Source of the DNA: Burkholderia sp. L27(2015)
GTDB lineage: Bacteria; Pseudomonadota; Gammaproteobacteria; Burkholderiales; Burkholderiaceae
Assembly: GCF_009765705.1 (NCBI RefSeq)
Contig: NZ_LMUX01000020.1
Span: 124,001 to 188,000, forward strand
Length of the DNA stretch: 64,000 nucleotides
Direction: 5' to 3'
Positions 45,823 through 53,444 of the stretch are shown in pieces. The translations under genes and the position numbers were made by a program. Under the pieces are notes generated by a model, which was given only the letters and a program-made list of their open reading frames with translations, had not been told where the DNA came from and ran no database searches. Within the stretch, counting starts at the first letter, position 1, and every line of letters starts with the position of its first letter.

Positions 45823-45904
45823 AGCGCCGCTAGTGAACAGCATTCCAAAAGTTGGACACCCGTCCACTCTTTGGGGTGTTTTTCATGGGCGGCGCTTTTT
45901 GTTT
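45823..45904 (+). ncRNA. Candidate small structured RNA or 3' UTR element
   Basis: AGCGCCGC (45823-45830) can pair with GCGGCGCT (45889-45896), closing a domain that contains a TGGAC/GTCCA hairpin (45853-45866) and an ACACCC/GGGTGT pairing. The outer stem is followed by TTTTTGTTT. The shape is that of a small RNA with an intrinsic terminator. No promoter was identified, so it may simply be the end of the upstream transcript. Confidence 0.35.
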
Positions 45905-46132
45905 GCGTTGGAGGATTATTGGCGTGCTCGGTGCCTGCGCCCGTACGCGGCGTATGAGGGCGTTTGTTACCCAACCGCGTAACGCAAACCCGTAACGCAA
46001 GCCTACTGGCAACCCCGTTGGCAAACCCGGCCAGCATTGCGCCGGCTGGATCGACTCTTGCTTATAAAGAGTAACTCGAGCGGCAACGTGCCGTTTCGAA
46101 TCGTTCCAGACGACATGGCAAGGGGTGACAAA

Positions 46133-46339
46133 ATGCAAAAAGACATATGGTCCGCGTGTATTGCCGGGTTTCTGCTGTGCGTCGGGTCGTTGAGCATCGG
46201 TGTCGACCCTCTCTGGGTAACGATTGTAATTTTTACACTTGCGGTCGTTGCATTTGCCTTAGGTTGGGTGACTCGACGCGAGTCCACCAGCGGCAGCCTC
46301 CACAGATCGCATATCGAACATCCCGGCGATTGGGTATGA
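46133..46339 (+). CDS. Small two-helix membrane protein, unknown
   Basis: The ATG at 46133 is preceded by aggggtgac and gives 68 residues beginning MQKDIWSACIAGF. Two hydrophobic helices (about 6-24 and 27-45) are followed by a polar C-terminal tail. An upstream in-frame start would add 32 unstructured residues and has no good site. No family is recognised. It is probably an inner membrane peptide. Confidence 0.5.
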   Translation: MQKDIWSACIAGFLLCVGSLSIGVDPLWVTIVIFTLAVVAFALGWVTRRESTSGSLHRSHIEHPGDWV

Positions 46340-46648
46340 CCCACTCGGTTCGATCGATCTGGACTGAGACGGCCTCGATATTGCATTTACGGCGCAATAG
46401 CGACCTGAGAGCGAGCCCGTTCGCCCTCGGGGTGGAACTTCGAGCCCCAATCACGCTCTGATCTCATCGTATGATCGCGACGATCGCATTAGTCTATGCG
46501 TCGAATACGTAGAATAGCGCTGCGCGCCGACTCGGGTCACAAGCAAACAGGCGCGCATGGCTGGGCTGCTAAAACCACAGCACTAAACACAGCCCGACCC
46601 AGCTATCGGTTTGACGCCATCACCATTTAAAAAAATCAGGGGATCACC
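46340..46648. other. Intergenic region before the YXWGXW gene
   Basis: This 309-bp gap shows no convincing gene or promoter pair. An imperfect inverted repeat around gctgggctg and cagcccgacccagc lies at about 46561-46605. The ribosome binding site for the next gene is cagggg at about 46637-46642. Confidence 0.4.
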
Positions 46649-47893
46649 ATGCGGCACTTCCGCCTTCACGCTGCCCAATTGGCCGCGAGTATTCTGTTTT
46701 GTGGTTCTACAGCGGCCTTGGCCCAGGTCGATGTCGGCGTATCCATCGACATAGCGCCGCCGCCGTTACCTGTGTATATCCAACCTGAGATTCCCGCGCC
46801 GGGCTATATCTGGGCGCCGGGTTACTGGGCTTATGGACAGGAGGGTTATTTCTGGGTGCCGGGCACGTGGGTGCAGCCGCCGATGGTCGGGGTGCTCTGG
46901 ACGCCTGGCTATTGGGGATGGGACAACGGCTATTACGTATTCAACCGCGGTTATTGGGGGCCTCACGTCGGATTCTATGGCGGGATCAACTATGGTTATG
47001 GATATGGCGGCGACGGCTACCAAGGCGGATATTGGAACCACGGGCAGTTCAACTACAACCGCTCCGTCAATAACTTCGGCCATACGCACATCACCAACGT
47101 CTATAACAAGACGGTGATCAACCGTACGACGGTCAACAACGTCAGCTTCAACGGCGGCACGGGCGGGATCGCGGCGCGGCCGAGTGCGCAGCAACAAACG
47201 TTTGGGCGCGAGCAACATATCGCTCCGACGGCATTGCAGACACAGCATCAGCAGACGGCAAGCGGCAATCGCGATCTACGCCTCTCGGTCAACCAGGGTC
47301 GGCCGACCATTGCGGCGACCAGCCGCCCGGGTCAATTCAGCGGCGCAGGTGTGGTCGCGGCTCGTGCGGCAGGCGGTCCGATCTCGAACTCGGTGCGCGC
47401 GGGCGGGGCGCCGCAATCGGGCGAGGCTGCTCGCCCAGGCGAAATTCCGCATCCGCCGGGAGCGGGTGCGAGGCCAACGGAGGTTGCTCGGCCGGGTGAG
47501 GCCGCTCGTCCTGGCGAGACGCCGCGTGCGCAAATGCAAGGCACTCCACAGGCACCGAGACCGGATATGCAGCGTGCACCGCAAGCCGCAGGCCAGGAAA
47601 TGCAACGTGCACCTCAGGCGCCGCGGCCGGAGATGCAACGCGCACCCCAAGCCCCGGGTCAGGAAATGCAACGTGCACCGCAGGCACCTCGGCCGGAGAT
47701 GCAACGTGCACAGCAGGCACCGCGACCGGAAATGCAGCGTGCGCCGCAAGCACCGCGTCCAGAGATGCAGCGTGCTGCGCAGGGCGGCCAACCAGGAATG
47801 CAGCGCGCACAGGAAGGGCCGCGTCCTCAAGCGGAACGAGCCGCCCCCGCCGCACATGCGGAACCGCAACATGACGACAGGAAACGCGAGTAA
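46649..47893 (+). CDS. Exported YXWGXW-repeat protein with proline/glutamine repeat tail
   Basis: The 414-residue protein has a signal peptide (about 1-25), then aromatic YXWGXW-type repeats (about 45-105: WAPGYWAYGQ, WVPGTWVQPP, WTPGYWGWDN), a Gly/Tyr/Asn-rich part, and a low-complexity C-terminal half. From about residue 295 to 395 an 11-residue unit close to MQRAPQAPRPE is repeated about ten times. The repeats are also conserved at DNA level, as roughly 33-bp units. YXWGXW proteins are common in Burkholderiaceae and are thought to be envelope-associated; their role is unknown. The repeat tail could vary in copy number between strains. Confidence 0.85.
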   Translation: MRHFRLHAAQLAASILFCGSTAALAQVDVGVSIDIAPPPLPVYIQPEIPAPGYIWAPGYWAYGQEGYFWVPGTWVQPPMVGVLWTPGYWGWDNGYYVFNRGYWGPHVGFYGGINYGYGYGGDGYQGGYWNHGQFNYNRSVNNFGHTHITNVYNKTVINRTTVNNVSFNGGTGGIAARPSAQQQTFGREQHIAPTALQTQHQQTASGNRDLRLSVNQGRPTIAATSRPGQFSGAGVVAARAAGGPISNSVRAGGAPQSGEAARPGEIPHPPGAGARPTEVARPGEAARPGETPRAQMQGTPQAPRPDMQRAPQAAGQEMQRAPQAPRPEMQRAPQAPGQEMQRAPQAPRPEMQRAQQAPRPEMQRAPQAPRPEMQRAAQGGQPGMQRAQEGPRPQAERAAPAAHAEPQHDDRKRE

Positions 47894-48236
47894 GCGACAC
47901 ACATTCAGTTCGCGTTGTGTGTGTCTGCGCGTATAGACGAGCGACGCCCCGGCGTCGCTCGTCACGAGAACCCGACCGACTTGGCGGTGCTTAGCGGCGC
48001 CTGTACAGCCGAACAATGTAGCGACGGCGACCCGATTCACAGGCCTCTACCGTAAGAAAAGTAAGAAGAATTGTAAGCCTGCGAATTCATCGCTCGTGAC
48101 GGCGCAACCGTAGTAATCTTGTGCCAAGAAGCGTAAACATCGGTAACTTCGCTCGCCATCGGACACGAAGCGCCGCTGCTCGAAACGCTCTACTATGGAT
48201 TGATCGCTACCAAGCCAATGCCGTAAGGGAGACACC
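47894..48236. other. Intergenic region before paoA
   Basis: The 343-bp gap contains a strong hairpin at 47936-47963 and then unremarkable sequence with a short A-rich part at 48055-48075. The paoA promoter must lie here but I could not fix it. Confidence 0.45.
47936..47963 (+). terminator. 13-bp hairpin after the YXWGXW gene
   Basis: GACGAGCGACGCC (47936-47948) is followed, after CC, by its perfect inverted copy (47951-47963). It lies 42 bp after the stop, without a T run, in the style of other gene ends in this window. Confidence 0.6.
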
Positions 48237-48911
48237 ATGGCGAATCACGATAACGCTGACGAAGGCGCCGATCTGCCCGACCCTATCGAAGTGCTGCCGG
48301 TCAATCGCCGCACATTTCTCTCATGGTTGAGTAGCGCCGGCGTCGCGTCCACCGTCAGTTGGAAAGCCGGTGCCGAAGCGGCAACGATCGATGCGCCCGC
48401 TGCTGGCGCTCTTAGCCCGGATGGCGCGATGGCACCTGCCGGCGCGAGCACGACCACCCACATCAAGCTGCGCATCAATGGCACTGTGTATGAAACAGAT
48501 GTCGATCCGCGCACGACCTTACTCGATTACCTGCGCGAGACCGTGCAACTGACCGGCACCAAGAAAGGCTGCGACCATGGACAGTGCGGGGCATGCACTG
48601 TCCACGTCAACGGCCGACGCATCAACTCTTGCCTGAGCCTGGCATTGCTGCACGACGGCGACGACGTCACGACGATCGAAGGGCTTGGCCAGCCCGGCCG
48701 CCTGCATCCGATGCAAGCAGCGTTCGTCGAGCACGATGGCTTTCAATGCGGCTACTGCACCTCAGGGCAAATCATGTCGGCGGTGGCACTCCTGAAGGAA
48801 CCGTGTGGGCCGGCCAACGCGGACGTCAAGGAAGCGATGAGCGGCAACATCTGCCGCTGCGGGGCCTACTCGAACATCGTTGCCGCGATCCAGCAAGTGC
48901 GCAAGACCTGA
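48237..48911 (+). CDS. paoA: Aldehyde oxidoreductase 2Fe-2S subunit, Tat-exported
   Basis: This 224-residue protein starts with a long Tat signal (twin arginine at 24-25 in NRRTFLSWL) followed by an alanine-rich region. It then carries the two-cluster module of the xanthine oxidase family: a plant-type 2Fe-2S domain (CDHGQCGACTV, then NSC) and an alpha-helical 2Fe-2S domain (CGYCTSGQ, CRCGAY). It passes electrons from the molybdenum site in PaoC to FAD in PaoB. The complex would fold in the cytosol and be exported by Tat riding on this signal. agggaga precedes the ATG. Confidence 0.92.
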   Translation: MANHDNADEGADLPDPIEVLPVNRRTFLSWLSSAGVASTVSWKAGAEAATIDAPAAGALSPDGAMAPAGASTTTHIKLRINGTVYETDVDPRTTLLDYLRETVQLTGTKKGCDHGQCGACTVHVNGRRINSCLSLALLHDGDDVTTIEGLGQPGRLHPMQAAFVEHDGFQCGYCTSGQIMSAVALLKEPCGPANADVKEAMSGNICRCGAYSNIVAAIQQVRKT

Positions 48912-48972
48912 AGACCGGGCCTTAAGTGACACAAGCGCGAAGCAAGCGCCAAACAAGCGTAGAGGGCGACAT

Positions 48973-49977
48973 ATGGAAATGTTCGGGTTCACGCGCGCGA
49001 CCAGCGCCGCACAGGCGATCGGCGTTGCGGCACAGGCGTCTACCGCGCAACAAGGCGCGCAAGTGCGATTCATGGCGGGCGGCACCACGCTGCTCGATTT
49101 GATGAAATTGAATGTCGAGTACCCGCAGCAAATCGTCGACATCAATCACCTGCCATTCGACAGCGTGGACGCCATGAGCGACGGTGGCCTGAAAATAGGC
49201 GCACTCGTGCGCAATGCCGATCTGGCGCATCACCCGCTCGTCCAAAAGAATTACCCGGTGTTGTCGCAGGCGCTGCTTTCCGGCGCGTCGGCGCAATTGC
49301 GCAACATGGCGACCACCAGCGGCAACCTGCTGCAACGCACGCGGTGCATGTACTTTCGCGACACCGCGATGGCGTGCAACAAGCGCGAGCCTGGTTCGGG
49401 CTGTTCCGCCATCGGCGGCGCCAACCGTAACCTGGCGATACTCGGCACCAGCGAACACTGCATCGCGAGCAACCCCTCCGACATGAATGTCGCGTTGACC
49501 GCGCTTGAAGCCAGCATCCATATCGAAGGCGTTCATGGTGCGCGCGTCATACCGATTCGTGATTTCTATTTGCTGCCCGGCAGCACACCCGAGAAGGAAA
49601 CCGTGCTCGAGCCGGGCGATCTGGTGACCCACGTCAGCCTGCCTGCGCCGGCAGCAGGCAGCCGCTCCACTTATCTGAAGCTGCGTGACCGCGCTTCGTA
49701 TGAGTTCGCGTTGGCCTCGGCTGCGGTGGTCGTCACCGTGAAGAGCGGCACGATCCAGCACGCACGTATCGCGTTGGGCGGCGTGGGCACACGTCCATGG
49801 CGAGCCCTCGAGGCCGAGCAAGTGCTCGAGCAATCTAGCCCAAGCGACAGCGCATTTCAGCGTGCCGCCGACGCCGTGTTGCGCGAGGCCAGACCGCAAA
49901 GCGGCAACGGCTTCAAGGTGGAACTGGCTAGACGGTGCCTGATGTCCGCGCTGCGCACCGCCACCCAAACTCTCTAA
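48973..49977 (+). CDS. paoB: Aldehyde oxidoreductase FAD subunit with 4Fe-4S insert
   Basis: The ATG at 48973, after agagggcg, gives 334 residues beginning MEMFGFTRATSAAQAIGVAA. The FAD-binding domain of the molybdopterin dehydrogenase family is followed by the CO-dehydrogenase-type C-terminal domain. Four cysteines (125, 135, 144, 163) in an insert of about 40 residues match those that hold an additional 4Fe-4S cluster in E. coli PaoB. The protein has no signal of its own, consistent with piggy-back Tat export with PaoA. It lies 61 bp after paoA. Confidence 0.92.
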   Translation: MEMFGFTRATSAAQAIGVAAQASTAQQGAQVRFMAGGTTLLDLMKLNVEYPQQIVDINHLPFDSVDAMSDGGLKIGALVRNADLAHHPLVQKNYPVLSQALLSGASAQLRNMATTSGNLLQRTRCMYFRDTAMACNKREPGSGCSAIGGANRNLAILGTSEHCIASNPSDMNVALTALEASIHIEGVHGARVIPIRDFYLLPGSTPEKETVLEPGDLVTHVSLPAPAAGSRSTYLKLRDRASYEFALASAAVVVTVKSGTIQHARIALGGVGTRPWRALEAEQVLEQSSPSDSAFQRAADAVLREARPQSGNGFKVELARRCLMSALRTATQTL

Positions 49978-49998
49978 TCGATCAGGAACGACACGACC

Positions 49999-52248
49999 AT
50001 GACGCCGACTGCGCTATCCGATGCATCGTCTGCCGTAGGTGGGTCCGTAGGTATGTCCCATACGCGCACGGACGGTCCACTCAAAGTGAGCGGCGGGGCG
50101 AAGTACGCTTCCGACCGGCACTTCGCCGGCTTGCTCTATGCGGTACCGGTGTGCGCCACCATTGCGCACGGACGCATCGCACAGATCGATACGAGCGTTG
50201 CGGCCAACATGCCGGGCGTCAAGGCCGTCCTCACGCGCGACAACATCGGCGGCTTCTACCGGACCAATGAAGCGTCGAACCTGCGCCTGGATGAGAAACG
50301 ACCGCCGCTGGACGATGACACCATACTGTATTACGGCCAGTACATCGCGCTGGTCGTAGCGGACACCTTCGAGCAAGCGGATGCTGCCACGGCGGCCGTC
50401 AAGGTCAGGTACGACACACAGGCGCCCGACATCAACACCGCGCTGATACACGGCGACGAGCCCAAGGTCGACTCGGAACGTGGCGACGCCAATGCCACAT
50501 TCGCCGCTGGCGGCATCGTGGTGGATGAGACTTACACGACGCCCGCGGAAACGCACAATCCGATCGAACTGCATGCGAGCGTGGCGGTCTGGGATGGTGA
50601 AGCGTTCACGCTGTATGAAACCTCGCAGGCGATCGTCAACCTGCGGGCCGTGCTGGCGCAAATGCTGGGGGTTGAGACGGAAAACGTCCGAGTGATCACC
50701 GAATACCTGGGCGCGGGTTTTGGCGGCAAGGGCAGCCCCTGGACCCACTCATTGCTGGCCGCCGCTGCGGCTCGCAAGTTGCTGCGCCCCGTCAAGCTGG
50801 TGCTCAGCCGCAAGATGATGTTCCAGAACGTCGGGCACCGTGCCAACACACGACAGCGCATGCGTTTGAGCGCTACGAGCGATGGACGGCTTACGTCGAT
50901 GCAGCACGACTACGCCTGGCAAACGTCGCGCTTGGATACGCGCAAGGAAAATTGCGGCGTGGCGACGCCGTATCTGTACAGCTCGGCGAACCTGCGGGTC
51001 ACCTCCGCGCTGATGCGCGGTGACATCGGCCCGAACACTTCGATGCGCGGTCCTGGCGCGGTGCCGGGGCTATTCGCGATCGAATCGTCGATGGACGAAC
51101 TCGCGGTCAAGCTCAACATGGACCCGGTCGAGCTGCGCTTGCGCAATGAACCGGCACTGGACGAGGGCCGCAAGGTACCGTTCTCGTCGCGGCATCTGAA
51201 GGAATGCTTGACATTGGGCGCGCAAAAATTCGGCTGGTCGCGGCGCAATCCGCAGCCTGGATCGATGCGGCGCGACGGGCTGATCCTGGGCTGGGGCATG
51301 GCGTCTGCCACCTGGGAGGCGGCACGTCGCCCGGCCAGCGCCTCGGTGCAATTGAAGGCCGATGGATCGGCTCGGGTATCGAGCGCCACGCAGGATATCG
51401 GCACAGGCACCTACACGGTGCTCGCGCAAATCGTCGCGCAACTGACCGGCATCGAGATGTCGAAAATCGAAGTGGTGCTCGGCGATACGAAGTTGCCGCC
51501 AGGACCGGCTTCGGGCGGATCGACCGCGACGGCATCGTTGATTCCTGCCGTGGCTCAAGCGACGCGCGCGGCCATGGACCAGACCTTGCAAACGGTCGGC
51601 CAAGCAAAGCAGTCGCCGTTTGCGGGCGTGGCACCGCAGGCGCTGGAATTCAGCGGCGCGCGCGTGCGTCGCAAGGGCGACGCCGCGGGAGCCGGGGTGC
51701 CATTCGAAAAAGTGTTGCAGGCAGCGCGCCTCGGTTATGTGAGCGGCGCCGGTCATTCGGAAGGGAGTTCGGCGGATGCCGATGCCAAGAAAACATCCAT
51801 CCATTCCTACGGCGCGCATTTTGTCGAAGTGACGTGGCAACCGGAACTGGCACGTTTGCGTGTGAGCCGCGTCGTGACCGTGATCGATGCCGGACGCATC
51901 ATCAATCCACTTACCGGTAGCCATCAGATCGAAGGCGCGATCATCATGGGCGTCGGCATGGCGATGCTGGAGCAAACGGAATACGATCCGCGCAATGGGG
52001 CGCCGATTAACAGCAACCTCGCCGACTATATGGTGACCACCAATGCGGACGCGCCGGAAATCGACGTCAGCTTTCTCGATTACCCCGACCTGGCGCTCAA
52101 CGAGCTAGGCGCGCGCGGCATTGGAGAGATAGGGCTGGCGGGTTTCGCGCCGGCGGTGACCGCCGCGACCTATCATGCGACGGGCGTGCGCGTGCGCGAT
52201 CTGCCGATTCGTATCGAGGATTTGTTGGGTGCTCAGAAAAGCGTTTGA
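49999..52248 (+). CDS. paoC: Aldehyde oxidoreductase molybdenum-binding subunit
   Basis: This 749-residue subunit has the aldehyde oxidase/xanthine dehydrogenase a/b hammerhead domain (about 20-140) followed by the two molybdopterin-binding domains. The catalytic glutamate is Glu710 in LGARGIGEIGLAG. VITEYLGAGFGGKG and MRGPGAVPG are conserved cofactor contacts. It would oxidise aldehydes, especially aromatic ones, to acids in the periplasm. It lies 21 bp after paoB, and the stop is 22 bp before the convergent methyltransferase gene. The cofactor-insertion chaperone gene paoD, which normally follows, is absent here. Confidence 0.92.
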   Translation: MTPTALSDASSAVGGSVGMSHTRTDGPLKVSGGAKYASDRHFAGLLYAVPVCATIAHGRIAQIDTSVAANMPGVKAVLTRDNIGGFYRTNEASNLRLDEKRPPLDDDTILYYGQYIALVVADTFEQADAATAAVKVRYDTQAPDINTALIHGDEPKVDSERGDANATFAAGGIVVDETYTTPAETHNPIELHASVAVWDGEAFTLYETSQAIVNLRAVLAQMLGVETENVRVITEYLGAGFGGKGSPWTHSLLAAAAARKLLRPVKLVLSRKMMFQNVGHRANTRQRMRLSATSDGRLTSMQHDYAWQTSRLDTRKENCGVATPYLYSSANLRVTSALMRGDIGPNTSMRGPGAVPGLFAIESSMDELAVKLNMDPVELRLRNEPALDEGRKVPFSSRHLKECLTLGAQKFGWSRRNPQPGSMRRDGLILGWGMASATWEAARRPASASVQLKADGSARVSSATQDIGTGTYTVLAQIVAQLTGIEMSKIEVVLGDTKLPPGPASGGSTATASLIPAVAQATRAAMDQTLQTVGQAKQSPFAGVAPQALEFSGARVRRKGDAAGAGVPFEKVLQAARLGYVSGAGHSEGSSADADAKKTSIHSYGAHFVEVTWQPELARLRVSRVVTVIDAGRIINPLTGSHQIEGAIIMGVGMAMLEQTEYDPRNGAPINSNLADYMVTTNADAPEIDVSFLDYPDLALNELGARGIGEIGLAGFAPAVTAATYHATGVRVRDLPIRIEDLLGAQKSV

Positions 52249-52270
52249 GCGTTGCCGCGATTGAGTACCG

Positions 52271-53074
52271 CTATCTTCGCGCGATCAGTGCGGTGCTCTC
52301 TACACGTTCGCTCAAATCTCCGCCGTTCGCATGTGCGTTCAGTAGCTGCTCGATCTCGCCCAGCAGCTTATCGAGGTCAGGGCCCTCACCGCGTTGCATC
52401 ACGCTGGACATCGAGAGCGGGCGCATCATGAGCCGCTCGACAGACACGCGGCGCAACTCGATCGTCGAGATACGCTCCAGCGACGAAAACGGCGAGTTCA
52501 ATAATATCGACTCGTGACTTTCCCAACTATCCGACTTGCGCTGACTGCGCGCCGCATCGTCCTTGGAATAGTCGTCGAGCAACGCTTTGTATTGCGCGAG
52601 CCAAGGGCTGCAAACATCTTTACGCACGGAGGTGCCGAACAGCACCACCGTACCTCCCGGTTCGATCAGCTTATCGAGCCGCAGCAGCGTGTCTTCCCGG
52701 TCCATCCAATGAAACGCTCGGCCGATCACGGCGGCCCTGAATTGTCCAAGCTCGGGCGAAAGTTCGGATGAGCTGGCCCGACGATACTCGACATTAGGCG
52801 CGATTCCTTCGCCCAGCTCGGCCGCGATGCGCAGCATCTCCGGCTCGGGATCGAGCGCCAATGCCGTGCCGACCCAAGACGACAGCACCAGCGACAATTG
52901 ACCCGGACCGCAGCCAAGATCGAGCAGTCGGTGCGTGCCGTCGAGTCGACATGAGGTGGCCACTTGCCTGATCAACGCGGGCGAATAGGCTGAGCGGCCC
53001 GACAAATAATTGGCGGCTGCGCGTTGGAATCGTTCGGAGGCGACAGGTGTTGGAGCTGGGGTCGGCGCTGACAT
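52271..53074 (-). CDS. Class I SAM-dependent methyltransferase
   Basis: This 267-residue protein has the Rossmann-type methyltransferase fold. Motif I is LLDLGCGPGQLSLVL (about 55-69), followed by an acidic strand end (ALDPEPEML) and a GRAFHWMDRE segment typical of the UbiE/Methyltransf_11 group. No membrane segment or signal is present. The methyl acceptor cannot be predicted. It converges on paoC but is unlikely to be linked to it functionally. Confidence 0.88.
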   Translation of the reverse strand: MSAPTPAPTPVASERFQRAAANYLSGRSAYSPALIRQVATSCRLDGTHRLLDLGCGPGQLSLVLSSWVGTALALDPEPEMLRIAAELGEGIAPNVEYRRASSSELSPELGQFRAAVIGRAFHWMDREDTLLRLDKLIEPGGTVVLFGTSVRKDVCSPWLAQYKALLDDYSKDDAARSQRKSDSWESHESILLNSPFSSLERISTIELRRVSVERLMMRPLSMSSVMQRGEGPDLDKLLGEIEQLLNAHANGGDLSERVESTALIARR

Positions 53075-53444
53075 CGTGGCCTCATGCGATAAGAGTAGAG
53101 ACGGGCATTGTTATCTTTCTATCGCGATTATGCAGGCGCGTGGAAATCATGTCTACCGAGCGGGTTTGCGCTAATGCGGTAGCGCGTGAGCACTAAGCGA
53201 CTAAGCGACGACCAGCGCTCATATCACGATTGCGAGCGTTCCGTCGGTCATGAGGTGCAGGCTCTTCGTCATAGCGGCCCGTAGCACAAACGCGTAGCCA
53301 GCGGAATTATTACATTCCCGCTGTTGTCATCTCTCGGTAACACTCATTTCCTAATAATGTACGCCTCTCATCAGCCCAGCTGACCCCACAAGGCGACCGC
53401 CCGCATCCAAGGCTGGTTCACTAGTTTCATCAGAAGGCTTGTCC
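53075..53444. other. Divergent intergenic region before the chemosensory-like operon
   Basis: This 370-bp gap should hold promoters for the methyltransferase (minus) and the kinase operon (plus). A TAATAAT lies at about 53351-53357, but without a well-placed -35 box. No gene is supported. Confidence 0.45.

Larger units (their letters stand above)
45743..46132. other. Structured intergenic region
   Basis: This 390-bp stretch holds a 9-bp hairpin at 45767-45789 and a nested hairpin array ending in a T-rich run at 45823-45904. The remainder to 46132 contains short repeats around cgtaacgcaa (about 45978-46000). No coding frame is convincing. Confidence 0.5.

Noticed and set aside
45797-45982. 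Short plus-strand frame of about 60 codons after the DUF2968 gene
   Set aside because: It runs through the hairpin array and T-rich end at 45823-45904, has no ribosome binding site and no protein-like character.
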